A DNA stretch of 64,000 nt from Paracoccus acridae (GCF_014642735.1 NZ_BMIV01000002.1:310001-374000), one strand, 5' to 3'; numbered from the stretch's first letter, positions 54,217-63,499 are shown. Program-made: numbers and translations. Notes: generated from the sequence alone by a model not told the origin.

Positions 54217-54326
54217 ACACTTCACAGGCAGGGGCGGGCCCTTGCGGGAGAAATCCGCAAAAGGTCCACCGGTTGGGGCATCTGCCCTGAATCCCCTGCC
54301 AAGGCGCAAACCGGAAAGGACATGGA

Positions 54327-55112
54327 ATGGCGCTTCCCGAATTCAATCTGCGTCAGCTCTTGGAAGCTGGCGTTCACTATGGTCACCAGACGCAGCGCTG
54401 GAATCCGCGCATGGCGGAATTCATCTATGGGGACCGCAACGGCATCCACATCCTTGATCTGACCCAGACCCTGCCGATGCTGGACGCCGCGCTGCAGGTC
54501 GTGCGCGATACCGTTGCCAAGGGCGGCCGCGTGCTGTTCGTCGGCACCAAGCGTCAGGCACAGAAGCCGATCGCGGACGCAGCCGAAAAGTCGGCCCAGT
54601 TCTACATGAACCATCGCTGGCTGGGCGGCACGCTGACCAACTGGAAGACCGTGTCCCAGTCGATCAGCCGCCTGAAAGCCATCGACGAGACGATGGCCGG
54701 CGGGGCCGAGGGCCTGACCAAGAAAGAGCGTCTGCAGCTTGAGCGCGAGCAGCAGAAGCTGCAGGCCTCGCTGGGCGGCATCCGCGACATGGGCGGCCTG
54801 CCGGACCTGCTGTTCGTCATCGACGTGAACAAGGAAGACCTGGCGATCCTGGAAGCCAAGAAGCTTGGCATCCCGGTCGTGGCCGTGGTCGATACCAACT
54901 GCTCGCCCGAAGGCGTGGACTACATCATCCCCGGCAACGACGACGCCGCCCGCGCCATCGCCTTGTATTGCGATCTGGCCAGCCGCGCCGCGCTTGACGG
55001 CATGTCGGCCCAGATGGGCGCCGCCGGCGTCGACGTGGGCGCCCTGGCGGAAGCCCCGGAAGAGCTGCTGGACGAACCTGCTGTCGAAGAACAGGCAACC
55101 GCAGACGCCTGA
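54327..55112 (+). CDS. rpsB: 30S ribosomal protein S2
   Basis: S2 binds the 30S neck with S1. The 261-residue protein has the family blocks [56 protein letters not shown] and [32 protein letters not shown] 25-residue acidic Ala/Glu-rich tail extends past the core. GGAAAGGACATGG carries the ribosome-binding site. tsf follows after 84 bases containing a hairpin. Confidence 0.97.
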   Translation: MALPEFNLRQLLEAGVHYGHQTQRWNPRMAEFIYGDRNGIHILDLTQTLPMLDAALQVVRDTVAKGGRVLFVGTKRQAQKPIADAAEKSAQFYMNHRWLGGTLTNWKTVSQSISRLKAIDETMAGGAEGLTKKERLQLEREQQKLQASLGGIRDMGGLPDLLFVIDVNKEDLAILEAKKLGIPVVAVVDTNCSPEGVDYIIPGNDDAARAIALYCDLASRAALDGMSAQMGAAGVDVGALAEAPEELLDEPAVEEQATADA

Positions 55113-55144
55113 TCCGGCTGCCATCTGACATTCACGGAACTGTG

Positions 55145-55171
55145 GTCAGGCGGGGGTATGCCCCGCCTGAC
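55145..55171 (+). terminator. rpsB-tsf intercistronic hairpin
   Basis: A perfect 11-base stem GTCAGGCGGGG/CCCCGCCTGAC with loop GTATG lies 26 bases before the tsf start. No T-run follows, so it is more likely an attenuator or processing/stability element than a full terminator. Confidence 0.6.
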
Positions 55172-55196
55172 GCGTTGATCAAAGAGGAGACGGATC

Positions 55197-56108
55197 ATGG
55201 CAATCACCGCCGCGATGGTGAAAGAGCTGCGCGAGACGACCGGCGCAGGGATGATGGACGCCAAGAAGGCGCTGACGGAAACCGACGGCAACATGGACGC
55301 CGCCATCGACTGGCTGCGCACCAAGGGTCTGGCCAAGGCCGCCAAGAAGGCCGACCGCGTCGCCGCCGAAGGCTTGGTCGGCGTGCAGGTGACCGATGGC
55401 CGCGGCGTCGCCGTCGAGATCAATTCGGAAACCGACTTCGTTGCCAAGAACGCCGACTTCCAGCAGCTGGTGCGTGACATCACCGACATCGCGCTCAGCA
55501 CCTCGGGCGACGTCGAGGTTCTCAAGTCCACCCACCTGAACGGCAAGCCCGTATCCGAGGTCCTTACCGACGCCATCGCGCGCATCGGCGAAAACATGAC
55601 CCTGCGCCGGATGCATCTGCTGGAAGGCGATACTGTCGTGTCCTATGTCCACAACGCCGCAGGCGAAGGCATGGGCCGGATCGGTGTCCTGGTCGCACTG
55701 AAAGGCGACAAGGACAAGGCGCAGGCCATCGGCAAGCAGTTCGCGATGCACATCGCCGCGACCAACCCGGTTTCGCTGTCCGAAGCTACGCTGGATCCGG
55801 CCATGCTGGCGCGCGAACTGGAAGTGCAGACCGCCAAGGCCCTGGAAGAAAACGCCTCTTCCGCCAAGCCCAAGCCCGAAGCCGTGATCCAGAACAACAT
55901 CATCCCCGGCCGGATGAAGAAGTTCGTGGCCGAAAATACCCTGATGGGCCAGGCCTTCGTGATCAATCCCGACGTGACGGTCGAACAGGCCGCCAAGGAA
56001 GCCGGGGTCGAGATCACCGGCTATGCCCGCGTCGCCGTCGGCGAGGGGATCGAGAAGAAGGAAGAGGATTTCGCGGCAGAGGTCGCCAAGACCCTCGGCA
56101 ACGCCTGA
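55197..56108 (+). CDS. tsf: Translation elongation factor Ts
   Basis: EF-Ts recharges EF-Tu with GTP. The 303-residue protein starts with the UBA-like domain [26 protein letters not shown], and the core has [28 protein letters not shown] and the C-terminal [30 protein letters not shown] is the Shine-Dalgarno region. pyrH, often next in proteobacteria, is 33 kb away here. A strong terminator follows the stop. Confidence 0.97.
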   Translation: MAITAAMVKELRETTGAGMMDAKKALTETDGNMDAAIDWLRTKGLAKAAKKADRVAAEGLVGVQVTDGRGVAVEINSETDFVAKNADFQQLVRDITDIALSTSGDVEVLKSTHLNGKPVSEVLTDAIARIGENMTLRRMHLLEGDTVVSYVHNAAGEGMGRIGVLVALKGDKDKAQAIGKQFAMHIAATNPVSLSEATLDPAMLARELEVQTAKALEENASSAKPKPEAVIQNNIIPGRMKKFVAENTLMGQAFVINPDVTVEQAAKEAGVEITGYARVAVGEGIEKKEEDFAAEVAKTLGNA

Positions 56109-56128
56109 TCCTTTCTTTCGGAATGTCG

Positions 56129-56159
56129 AACGCCGGACCCTTCAGGTCCGGCGTTTTTC
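56129..56159 (+). terminator. Terminator after tsf
   Basis: AACGCCGGACC pairs with GGTCCGGCGTT around CTTCA, followed by TTTC. The 11-base stem and U-rich end make it a strong intrinsic terminator. Confidence 0.9.
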
Positions 56160-56229
56160 ATTGTCCCATGCTGTGGACCTTGCGCCACCTGTCATGCAAT
56201 GGGTGGCGGGAAACCAGTGAGGCGTGACC

Positions 56230-56814
56230 ATGCCATTCATCATTGCCATCGACGGTCCTGCCGCATCCGGCAAGGGCACCATTGCCCGCGCGCTTGCTGC
56301 CCATTTCGGCTTTCATCACCTGGATACCGGCCTGCTTTATCGGGCCACCGGGGCCAAGGGTGGCGACCCGGTCACGGCGGCGCTATCGCTGGACGCCAGC
56401 GACCTGGCCCGCGCCGACCTGCGCAGTGCCGAGGCGGGCCAGGCTGCCAGCCGCATCGCCGCCATTCCCGAAGTGCGTGCGGCTCTGGTCGATTTCCAGC
56501 ACCGCTTCGCCGCGCAGGAACCGGGTGCCGTTCTGGATGGTCGCGACATCGGCACGGTGATATGCCCCGATGCTGCGGTCAAGCTGTATGTCACGGCCTC
56601 GGATCAGGTGCGGGCACGGCGCAGGGCGGCCGAACTTGGCGCCGACCCTGAGGAAATGTTGGCGCAGTTGCAGGAACGAGACCGGCGCGACAGCGAACGG
56701 ACCGCTGCGCCCCTGAAACCCGCGCCCGACGCGGTTCTTCTGGACACAACCCACCTGGGCATTCCCGAAGCGATTGCGCAGGCCATCGCGCAGGTGAACA
56801 AGGTTCGCGGTTGA
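56230..56814 (+). CDS. cmk: (d)CMP kinase
   Basis: Cmk phosphorylates CMP and dCMP. The 194-residue protein has the P-loop GPAASGKGT at about residues 9-17, the [13 protein letters not shown] acceptor region, [22 protein letters not shown] and the LID-type [30 protein letters not shown]. It is shorter than the 227-residue Escherichia coli enzyme but within the range of alphaproteobacterial Cmk. ATG 56230 has GAGG seven bases upstream; a GTG two codons earlier is less well placed. The convergent I78 gene lies 6 bases after its stop. Confidence 0.94.
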   Translation: MPFIIAIDGPAASGKGTIARALAAHFGFHHLDTGLLYRATGAKGGDPVTAALSLDASDLARADLRSAEAGQAASRIAAIPEVRAALVDFQHRFAAQEPGAVLDGRDIGTVICPDAAVKLYVTASDQVRARRRAAELGADPEEMLAQLQERDRRDSERTAAPLKPAPDAVLLDTTHLGIPEAIAQAIAQVNKVRG

Positions 56815-56820
56815 ACCCCG

Positions 56821-57096
56821 TCAGCCGCAACTGACCCGCGCGATCCATCCCTTCGGATCCAGGAAGATGTTCAGCCGTTCCGGCTGATATTCCTGCGTCA
56901 CGACCTGGCCCGGGCTGATTTCCCGATAGCGAAGTTGCTGCGGCAGATAGACCTCGCCGATGTTCATGCCGACCAATGCCTGATGCCGCGCGGGATCGCA
57001 GCGGGTGGCCGAGACCGTGGGGGCATAGCCGGTGGAACAGGCCGCCAAGGGAACCAGGGCGACGACAGGCAGGATCATGCGCAGCGAAGATGGCAT
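56821..57096 (-). CDS. Peptidase inhibitor I78-like lipoprotein
   Basis: The 91-residue product has a signal with lipobox LVPLAAC and is likely a lipoprotein. The mature part matches the I78 inhibitor pattern: CDPARHQALVGMNIGEVYLPQQLRYREISPGQVVTQEY, then PERLNIFLDPKGWIARVSCG with the paired first and last Cys. Members of this family inhibit serine proteases such as elastase. ATG 57096 has AAAGGTGAT upstream. It is divergent from a small secreted protein and near sodC. Target protease unknown. Confidence 0.83.
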   Translation of the reverse strand: MPSSLRMILPVVALVPLAACSTGYAPTVSATRCDPARHQALVGMNIGEVYLPQQLRYREISPGQVVTQEYQPERLNIFLDPKGWIARVSCG

Positions 57097-57169
57097 CGGA
57101 TCACCTTTGTGTTTAGAACCAAACGATGCAGGGGGCCCAAGTGTTCCCTGCCGTTGACGGAGATGCCAG

Positions 57170-57472
57170 ATGAAACAACGACTTATTGCGGCCATCCTGA
57201 CTGTCCTGCCCGTGGCGGCCCTTGCCTCCAGCGAAGAAGCCTGGGACGATTTCCGCGCCGCGGTCGAAAGTGCCTGCAAGGCGGCGGTCGAGGCCCCGCA
57301 AACTGCCTCCGTGACGGTCGAGGTCAATCCCTTCGGATCGGAAAGCTATGGGGCGGCACTGGTGACGGTTGGTGGAAAAGACGGCCAGGACCGCCTGATC
57401 TGCATCTTCGACAAGCGCAGCCAAGCTGTAGAGATCACGGCGCCCTTTGCGGACGCCGCGCCGGCAGAATAG
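57170..57472 (+). CDS. Small secreted protein of unknown function
   Basis: This 100-residue product has an N-terminal signal peptide (MKQRLIAAILTVLPVAALAS, cleavage about residue 20). The mature part holds two cysteines (ESACKAAV and DRLICIFDK) that could form a disulfide, and a strand-rich core VTVEVNPFGSESYGAALVTVGG. The C-terminus is acidic. I do not recognise the family. It is convergent with sodC (1-base gap) and divergent from the I78 lipoprotein gene, suggesting a periplasmic setting. Confidence 0.75.
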   Translation: MKQRLIAAILTVLPVAALASSEEAWDDFRAAVESACKAAVEAPQTASVTVEVNPFGSESYGAALVTVGGKDGQDRLICIFDKRSQAVEITAPFADAAPAE

Positions 57473-57473
57473 G

Positions 57474-57998
57474 TTACTGGGTCTGGGCGAAGGTGCCGCA
57501 GCCGATGCGGCCACCGGCATGGCCCGAAGGCTGGCCCACGTAATCATCGGGCTGTTCGTGGATGATGATTGCCGATCCGTCGTCATCGTTCATCAGTTCC
57601 GGCGTAAGACCGGCGGCGAAATATTCCACCATCAGCGTGCCGCTGTCCGGCACATGGATATTGGGCAGATCGCCGGGATGGGGGCCGTTCTCGGCCATGA
57701 TGCCATGTTCCTTGTCCCCCGCCAGGTGGCCGCCTGCCGATTCGAAGTCGGGCGGCGCGCATTCGCCGGTTTCATGGATATGCGCGCCGTGGATGCCCGG
57801 TGGAACGCCTTGCAGTTCCAGCGTCACCAGCATCATGCCTGACGGCGTGGCCGCGACTGTTGCGGTGCCCAGGCTTTCGCCCTCGGCGGTCTTGATCTCG
57901 GCGATCATCGAGGCTTGGTCCTGGGACGGTGCGGCGTCCTGGGCGGCAGCGGGCAGGGCCATCAGCAGCCCCAGGGCAGCGGCGGTTCGGAATGCCAT
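57474..57998 (-). CDS. sodC: Superoxide dismutase [Cu-Zn], periplasmic
   Basis: SodC dismutes superoxide in the periplasm. The 174-residue protein has a signal peptide (cleaved after AAA-Q, about residue 20). The metal and disulfide features are visible: GIHGAHIHETGEC with the two Cu-ligand His, SAGGHLAGDKEHG, the acidic NDDDGSAIIIHEQPDDY with the bridging/Cu His, and GGRIGCGTF closing the disulfide. It is probably monocistronic, read toward the small secreted gene. Confidence 0.94.
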   Translation of the reverse strand: MAFRTAAALGLLMALPAAAQDAAPSQDQASMIAEIKTAEGESLGTATVAATPSGMMLVTLELQGVPPGIHGAHIHETGECAPPDFESAGGHLAGDKEHGIMAENGPHPGDLPNIHVPDSGTLMVEYFAAGLTPELMNDDDGSAIIIHEQPDDYVGQPSGHAGGRIGCGTFAQTQ

Positions 57999-58119
57999 CT
58001 AAGATCCTCCTTATGGTTGTCCCCGCCCAACGCCGGGGGCACAAAGGCGTTCCGACCCTTGATCAGCGCCGCGCTATTGGCGATAAGTCGCGCGACATCC
58101 GCCTGAAAGGTAGTTTCGA

Positions 58120-58428
58120 ATGCGTGCTCGCATCTATCAACCCGCCCGAAATGCCATGCAGTCCGGCACGGCTCGGACCAGGAAATGGGTGCTGGAATTC
58201 CCACCCGTCGGGCGCGAGATCGACCCGCTGATGGGCTGGATCAGCGCCGACGACACGCAAAGCCAGGTCCGCCTGCGGTTCGACACCCTGCAGCAGGCCG
58301 AGGATTACTGCCGCGAGAATGGCCTGGACTACATCGTCCAGCCGCCCCATCGCCGTGCAGCCAACATCCGTCCCCGCGGTTACGGCGAAAACTTCGCGAC
58401 GGACCGCCGCGGGCCCTGGACGCACTGA
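58120..58428 (+). CDS. NDUFS4-like ETC complex I accessory subunit
   Basis: The 102-residue protein matches the mitochondrial NDUFS4 (AQDQ) family: [27 protein letters not shown], then [30 protein letters not shown] and [20 protein letters not shown] at the end. Paracoccus denitrificans complex I is known to contain homologues of a few supernumerary subunits including this one, so it is likely the peripheral NADH:quinone oxidoreductase subunit. No nuo genes are in the window. The start is the first ATG before the conserved RARIYQPA. Confidence 0.9.
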   Translation: MRARIYQPARNAMQSGTARTRKWVLEFPPVGREIDPLMGWISADDTQSQVRLRFDTLQQAEDYCRENGLDYIVQPPHRRAANIRPRGYGENFATDRRGPWTH

Positions 58429-58566
58429 CAAGCCGGGCAGGTCCGGTGCCTGTGGTTCAAGCTTCTGGAAAGCCGAGGCTACCAAGCGCAACAGGTGCGG
58501 CTGCCGCCTAGGCCCGCGTCGTGCATGGCATGGGATTGGTCTTGTCGCGAAGGGTGGCGCGGCACG

Positions 58567-58599
58567 CAGGCCCTTGCCCGACCAAGCGGTCAAGGCCTG
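58567..58599. terminator. Nested hairpin between the NDUFS4-like and DUF486 genes
   Basis: CAGGCC/GGCCTG with TTG/CAA extends to an inner GACC/GGTC stem and AAGC loop. It ends 4 bases before the DUF486 stop. No T-run follows. The remaining 58429-58566 shows no gene or RNA I can name. Confidence 0.45.
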
Positions 58600-58603
58600 A
58601 CGG

Positions 58604-58960
58604 CTAGCCGAAGTCGTGAAAGATGAACCAGGCGCCCAGGCAGATCAGGCCAAAGCCCACGCCGTGCTGCCAGCCGATGCGCTCACCCAAATAAAGCCAG
58701 GAAAACAGCGCAAAGACCGACAGGCTGATGACTTCCTGGATGGTCTTGAGCTGCGCTGCGCTGAAATGCCCGTGGCCGATGCGGTTGGCGGGCACCTGCA
58801 GGATGTATTCGAACAGCGCGATGAACCAGCTGATCGCGATGACCGTCACCAGCGGCGCGGTCTTGAACTTCAGATGCCCATACCAGGCCACCGTCATGAA
58901 CACGTTGGAGGCGATCAGCAACCCGATGGTGACGACGGGGACAGGCAGCCCTAGTCCCAT
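58604..58960 (-). CDS. DUF486 (DMT superfamily-like) membrane protein
   Basis: The 118-residue protein has four hydrophobic segments and the family sequence VFMTVAWYGHLKFKTAPLVTVIAISWFIALFEYILQVPANRIGHG, followed by FSAAQLKTIQEVISLSVFALFSWLYLGE. DUF486 proteins resemble one half of drug/metabolite transporters, but their function is unknown. Its ATG at 58960 lies inside the end of dnaB (10-base overlap, different frame), with AAGGA about 10 bases upstream. Confidence 0.88.
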   Translation of the reverse strand: MGLGLPVPVVTIGLLIASNVFMTVAWYGHLKFKTAPLVTVIAISWFIALFEYILQVPANRIGHGHFSAAQLKTIQEVISLSVFALFSWLYLGERIGWQHGVGFGLICLGAWFIFHDFG

Positions 58961-60438
58961 TGCGACTGCCGGTCCTTCGCCAGGTTGCCGAAGCGGGTGA
59001 ACTGGCCCTCGAAGGACAGCTCGACCGTGCCGATGGGTCCATGGCGCTGCTTGCCCAGGATGACCTCGGCCTTGCCATGGCATTGTTCCATCACCTGCTG
59101 CCACTTGGCCATGGCATCCAGGTCGCTGTCGGACGGTTTCTCGCGTTCCTTGTAGTATTCCTCGCGGAACACGAACATCACGATGTCGGCGTCCTGTTCG
59201 ATGGACCCGGATTCGCGCAGGTCCGACAGCTGTGGGCGCTTGTCGTCACGGTTTTCGACCTGGCGCGACAACTGAGACAGAGCGATCACCGGGATGTTCA
59301 ACTCCTTCGCGATGGCCTTGAGGCCCTGGGTGATCTCGGACACCTCGTTCACGCGGCTGTCCTTGGCGGATGCGGCCTTCAGAAGCTGAAGATAGTCCAC
59401 CATCAGCACGTCCAGCCCATGCGTCCGCTTCAGCTTGCGGGCGCGGGCGGCAAGCTGGTTGATCGGCAGGGCGGGCGTGTCGTCGATGTAAAGCGGGCAG
59501 TTCTGCAGCGCATGCGCGGCCTCGACGAAGCGGCGGAACTCGGCCTCGTCCATGTTGCCGCTGCGGATGCGTTCGGACGGCACCTCGGCCGCTTCGGACA
59601 GGATCCGGGCGGCAAGCTGTTCGGCCGACATCTCAAGGCTGAAAAAGCCCACCACGCCGCCTTCGACCGTGCCGATGGTGCCATCAGGGCGTTCGCCCGT
59701 CTTGTGCGCCTTGGCGATGTTGAAGGCGATGTTGGTCGCAAGCGAGGTTTTCCCCATCGAGGGACGGCCCGCCAGGATGATGAGGTCCGAGTTGTTCAGC
59801 CCGCCCATCTTGCCGTCAAGGTCGATCAGCCCCGTCGAGATCCCCGACAGCTTGCCGTCGCGCTGATAGGCGGCGTTGGCGGCCTGCACGGCGCCTGTCA
59901 CGGCCTTGAGGAAGGACTGGAAGCCGCGTTCGGCCGTGCCAGCCTCGCCCAGTTTGTACAGCGTCTGTTCGGCGGCCTTGATCTGTTCCTCGGCCTCGTC
60001 GCCCACCTCGACAGTGGCGGCGCGGGCGGCGATGTCCTGGCCCAACTGGATCAGTTCGCGGCGCAGGGCGAATTCGCGGATCATCTGGGCATAGTCGCGC
60101 GCGGCATAGGCGCTGATGGCGGCACCCGCCATCCGCGCCAGATAGGCGGGTCCGCCCAGTTCCTTCAGTCCTTCGTCATGTTCCAGGAAGGCCTTGATGG
60201 TGACGGGGCTGGCAAGCGCGTTCTTGCGGATCCGTTCCGCGCAGATCTCGAAGATGCGGGCATGGACCGGGTGATAGAAGTGGTCCGGCTTGATGATCTG
60301 GCTGACCCGGTCGAAGACGTCGTTGTTGGTCAGCAGCGCGCCCAGAAGCTGCTGCTCAGCCTCTAGCGAGAAGGGGATCGAGGGCGTTTCCTCGGCGCTG
60401 ACGGGCTGGCCCGGAATGATGGCGCGCAGATTGGTCAT
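58951..60438 (-). CDS. dnaB: Replicative DNA helicase
   Basis: DnaB is the hexameric fork helicase. The 495-residue protein has the N-terminal domain (PFSLEAEQQLLGALLTNNDVFDRV), the linker, and the RecA-like motor with Walker A LAGRPSMGKTSLA, MVDYLQLL Walker B-like segment and SQLSRQVENRDDKRPQLSDLRESGSIEQDADIV. No intein is present. A 10-base overlap couples it to DUF486; the next upstream leftward gene is pyrE after 108 bases. Confidence 0.97.
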   Translation of the reverse strand: MTNLRAIIPGQPVSAEETPSIPFSLEAEQQLLGALLTNNDVFDRVSQIIKPDHFYHPVHARIFEICAERIRKNALASPVTIKAFLEHDEGLKELGGPAYLARMAGAAISAYAARDYAQMIREFALRRELIQLGQDIAARAATVEVGDEAEEQIKAAEQTLYKLGEAGTAERGFQSFLKAVTGAVQAANAAYQRDGKLSGISTGLIDLDGKMGGLNNSDLIILAGRPSMGKTSLATNIAFNIAKAHKTGERPDGTIGTVEGGVVGFFSLEMSAEQLAARILSEAAEVPSERIRSGNMDEAEFRRFVEAAHALQNCPLYIDDTPALPINQLAARARKLKRTHGLDVLMVDYLQLLKAASAKDSRVNEVSEITQGLKAIAKELNIPVIALSQLSRQVENRDDKRPQLSDLRESGSIEQDADIVMFVFREEYYKEREKPSDSDLDAMAKWQQVMEQCHGKAEVILGKQRHGPIGTVELSFEGQFTRFGNLAKDRQSQWD

Positions 60439-60546
60439 GGACTGCCCCCTTTGGTCTTCGGATCCGTTCTACACCCGAAGCCCTGCGCGGGGAACGGCGC
60501 GCCGTGCGATTTCCGGGGGCCGATCTGTGGATCGGCTGTGGATAAG

Positions 60547-61218
60547 TCAGGCGTTCGCGGCCTGCCATGCACGAGGGTCGGTCAGGAACGTCTCGACCTC
60601 GGCCAGGGTATGCTGATCGAATGCCTGCTGCGCGCGGGCCTCGGCCAGCACGTCCCACCAGGTGCAGAGGTGATGCAGCGTTACACCATGGTCACCCAGC
60701 CGCTGCGTCGTTTCGGGAAAAATGCCGTAATAGAAGATCACCGCGGTATGGGCGCAGGTCGCACCGGTGTCGCGAATCGCATCCACGAAGGACAGCTTGC
60801 TGCCGCCGTCGGTCGTCAGATCCTCGACCAGCAGGACCCGCTGACCCTCGGTCATGGCGCCTTCGATCCGGGCGTTGCGTCCATAACCCTTGGGCTTCTT
60901 GCGCACATAGGTCATGGGCAGGCCAAGACGTTCGGCCACCATGGCAGCGAAGGGGATACCTGCGGTTTCACCACCCGCCACGTTGTCGAAGGCCTCGAAA
61001 CCCGCGTCGCGCATCACGGTCGCGGCCAGGAAGTCCATCAGGGTCGCACGCACGCGCGGAAAGCTGATGATCCGGCGGCAGTCCACATAGGTCGGCCCCT
61101 TGAGGCCCGAGGCATAGGTGAAGGGCTGGGCCGCGTTGAAGTCCACGGCCTTGATTTCCAGCAGCATCCGGGCGGACAGTCGGGCGATCTCCTCGCGCGC
61201 GGGGAAGGGCAGGCTCAT
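60547..61218 (-). CDS. pyrE: Orotate phosphoribosyltransferase
   Basis: PyrE makes OMP from orotate and PRPP. The 223-residue protein has the type I PRT PRPP-binding loop [14 protein letters not shown] and the [17 protein letters not shown] orotate loop. The start is set by the four-base ATGA overlap with pyrC. With pyrC it forms a two-step piece of the pyrimidine pathway; prs (PRPP) and pyrH (UMP) are elsewhere in the window. Confidence 0.96.
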   Translation of the reverse strand: MSLPFPAREEIARLSARMLLEIKAVDFNAAQPFTYASGLKGPTYVDCRRIISFPRVRATLMDFLAATVMRDAGFEAFDNVAGGETAGIPFAAMVAERLGLPMTYVRKKPKGYGRNARIEGAMTEGQRVLLVEDLTTDGGSKLSFVDAIRDTGATCAHTAVIFYYGIFPETTQRLGDHGVTLHHLCTWWDVLAEARAQQAFDQHTLAEVETFLTDPRAWQAANA

Positions 61219-62258
61219 TTGTCCTCCAGGTGCCAGTAAAGGGGAAAGCCGGGGTCGAAAACGGTGACGGTCTCGCCGCCCGCAGCGATCTGGGCCGGGT
61301 ATTCGGCAGGCTGGTCGCGCCGGGTCAGTGTGATCCGGTCGTCGTTCGGGGGCAGGCGATAGAAGGCGGCGCCGTTCAGGCTGGCGAATGCCTCCAGTTG
61401 GTCCAGGGCGCCCTCATCCTCGAATACCTGAGCCAGGATCGACATGGTGTTGGGCGCGGTAAAACAGCCCGCGCAGCCGCAGGGTTGCAGCTTGGCGCTG
61501 TCCGCATGGGGGGCGCTGTCGGTGCCAAGGAAGAAGCGCGCCTCGCCGCTGGTCGCAGCCTCGCGCAGCGCCAGGCGGTGCGATTCGCGCTTGGCGACAG
61601 GCAGGCAATAGTAGTGGGGCCGGATGCCCCCAGCCAGAATCGCATTGCGGTTGATGACCAGGTGATGCGTGGTGATCGTGGCGGCCAAGTCGTCGCCCCC
61701 CACACGGGCATAGGCCACGCCCTCGCTGGTGGTGATATGTTCCATCACCACGCGCAGGCCGGGGGTGCGGCGACGCAGCGGATCCAGCACGCGGTCGATG
61801 AAGACAGCCTCGCGGTCGAAGATGTCCACCGCCGGATCGGTGACTTCACCATGGACGCAAAGCGTGACGCCCGCCTCGGCCATGGCCTCCAGCACGGGCT
61901 GGACGCGGTCGAAATCGGTGACGCCGCTGGCCGAATTCGTCGTGGCGCCTGCGGGATACAGCTTCACGGCGCGGATGATGCCCGCGCGGAACGCGCCCAC
62001 CACGTCGGCGGCATCGGTTGTGTCGGTCAGATACAGCGTCATCTGCGGCTGCAGCGCCGCGCCTTTGGGCAGGGCTGCCAGGATCCGGTCGCGATAGGCC
62101 GCGGCTTGGGCGCCCGTGACCACCGGCGGCACAAGGTTCGGCATGATGATCGCACGGCCGAAAGCCGCGGAATGGGGCGCCATGGCCGCCAGCATCGCGC
62201 CGTCGCGCAGGTGCAGGTGCCAGTCGTCGGGGCGGCGAAGGGTGATGCGGTCGGTCAT
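61215..62258 (-). CDS. pyrC: Dihydroorotase
   Basis: PyrC cyclises carbamoyl aspartate to dihydroorotate. The 347-residue homodimeric type I-like enzyme starts with the metal motif HLHLRDG (about residues 14-20) and carries [16 protein letters not shown] with the carboxylated Lys, [15 protein letters not shown], and the C-terminal [27 protein letters not shown] with the catalytic Asp. It leads pyrC-pyrE. A 134-base gap separates it from a divergent small gene. Confidence 0.96.
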   Translation of the reverse strand: MTDRITLRRPDDWHLHLRDGAMLAAMAPHSAAFGRAIIMPNLVPPVVTGAQAAAYRDRILAALPKGAALQPQMTLYLTDTTDAADVVGAFRAGIIRAVKLYPAGATTNSASGVTDFDRVQPVLEAMAEAGVTLCVHGEVTDPAVDIFDREAVFIDRVLDPLRRRTPGLRVVMEHITTSEGVAYARVGGDDLAATITTHHLVINRNAILAGGIRPHYYCLPVAKRESHRLALREAATSGEARFFLGTDSAPHADSAKLQPCGCAGCFTAPNTMSILAQVFEDEGALDQLEAFASLNGAAFYRLPPNDDRITLTRRDQPAEYPAQIAAGGETVTVFDPGFPLYWHLEDK

Positions 62259-62392
62259 GGCCTGCCTCTATACATGGCAAGGCAAGGTTGCCAAGCGGCG
62301 ATGTCTAAAATACCGGACACATGGATCAAGGTCGTACTTGTGTTGACGCGGGCGTCAGCCCAGATTGAACGAACGATCCAAAGGATGAACCC

Positions 62393-62692
62393 ATGTTTCC
62401 GATGATGCCCAAGAACCCCGTTCGATTGTGGGCGCAGTTCGCCCGGATGGCCATAGAAGCACAGACCGTGATCGGCCTTCGCACGGCGGGGATGATGGGC
62501 ATGATGGCCCAAGCTCCGGGCGAACCCTTCCGAATGGTCGCGGAAAAGCAGGCTGCCGCCACCGAATCGCTTTTCGCCATGGCCCAGGCTGCGGGCCGGG
62601 GTGCAAGCGCCGAACGCGTGATGTCGGCCGCCCTGCGCCCCTATGGCAAACGGACCCGCGCCAACTCGCGTCGCCTGACCAAGGTCCGCTAG
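62393..62692 (+). CDS. Small conserved-type protein of unknown function
   Basis: The 99-residue product is Ala/Met-rich and helical (PVRLWAQFARMAIEAQTVIGLRTAGMMGMMAQAPGEPFRMVAEKQAAATESLFAMAQAA), with a basic C-terminus (KRTRANSRRLTKVR). The helical, phasin-like amphipathic pattern hints at surface binding to granules or membranes, but I do not recognise it firmly. The ATG at 62393 follows GGATGAACCC without a strong Shine-Dalgarno. It is divergent from pyrC and precedes the broken dehydrogenase gene. Confidence 0.7.
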   Translation: MFPMMPKNPVRLWAQFARMAIEAQTVIGLRTAGMMGMMAQAPGEPFRMVAEKQAAATESLFAMAQAAGRGASAERVMSAALRPYGKRTRANSRRLTKVR

Positions 62693-62746
62693 GCGGAACG
62701 ATCCCGGCCAAAGCCCCGTTGTTCTCCGTCAAGGCAGGAGCATGGG

Positions 62747-63499
62747 ATGAAATCGGCGCTGATCACGGGCGGGGCGCAGGGTGTCGGAAAGGGAATCGTT
62801 CAAAGGCTGAGGGCGGATGGCTGGCGCGTCGCCTTGTTCGATCTGGACAAGGAAGCCGTGGCAGAAGCGAAGGCCGACGATCCAGCGCTGTTTGCGGCTG
62901 TTGTGGATGTTTCGGACGAGGGTTCGGTTCGCAAGGGTTTCGAGCAGTTGAAGGACTAGCTGGGGGACGGCGGTCTTGATCTTCTTGTCTCGAATGCCGG
63001 AATTGCCGACCCGCAGAACGGTCCCATCGAAAATCTTTCACTGCATGACTGGCGGCGGATGCTGGACAGCCATGTGACAGGCGCGTTCCTTGTGGTGCGC
63101 GAAGGTGTGCCTTTGCTTCGCAAGGCGACCGGGTCGATCGTGCTGATATCCTCGATCCGGGCCTTGCAGTCCGAGCCGGAAACGGAAGCCTATGCCGCGT
63201 CGAAGGGGGCGCTGCTGGCTATGTCCCATGCGCTGGCGGTCAGCCTTGGCCCGGACATCCGGGTCAACTGCATCCTGCCCGGGTGGATCGAAACGGCGGC
63301 TTACCAGAAAAAGGAAAACCGCAGCATCCCCAAGCATACGGAAGCCGAAAAGGCTCAGCACCCGGTCGGTCGTATCGGCGACCCAAAGGATATCGCGGGG
63401 CTGGTTGCCTTTCTGGCGTCGGACGATGCGGGGTTCATCACCGGACAACGCTTTGTCATCGACGGCGGGATGGCCGCGCGGTTGATCTATACGGACTGA
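62747..63499 (+). pseudogene. Short-chain dehydrogenase gene interrupted by an amber codon
   Basis: The whole 250-codon frame matches an SDR oxidoreductase: NAD(P) motif TGGAQGVGKG at about 7-16, VSNAGI, ISSIRALQ with the active Ser, YAASK with the catalytic Tyr and Lys, and the C-terminal GQRFVIDGGMAAR. One in-frame TAG at 62957-62959 (codon 71, between LKD and LGDGG) stops it. No frameshift exists: both halves are in the same frame. A change from TGG (Trp) or CAG (Gln) is plausible. No second start with a good ribosome site follows at once. Either a recent pseudogene, a sequencing error, or suppressed. Confidence 0.85.

Noticed and set aside
58429..58603. Possible signal recognition particle RNA (a GGGCAGGTCCGG segment drew attention)
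   Set aside because: The conserved GGAAGCAGC-type loop of domain IV is absent on both strands and the segment does not fold into one long hairpin.
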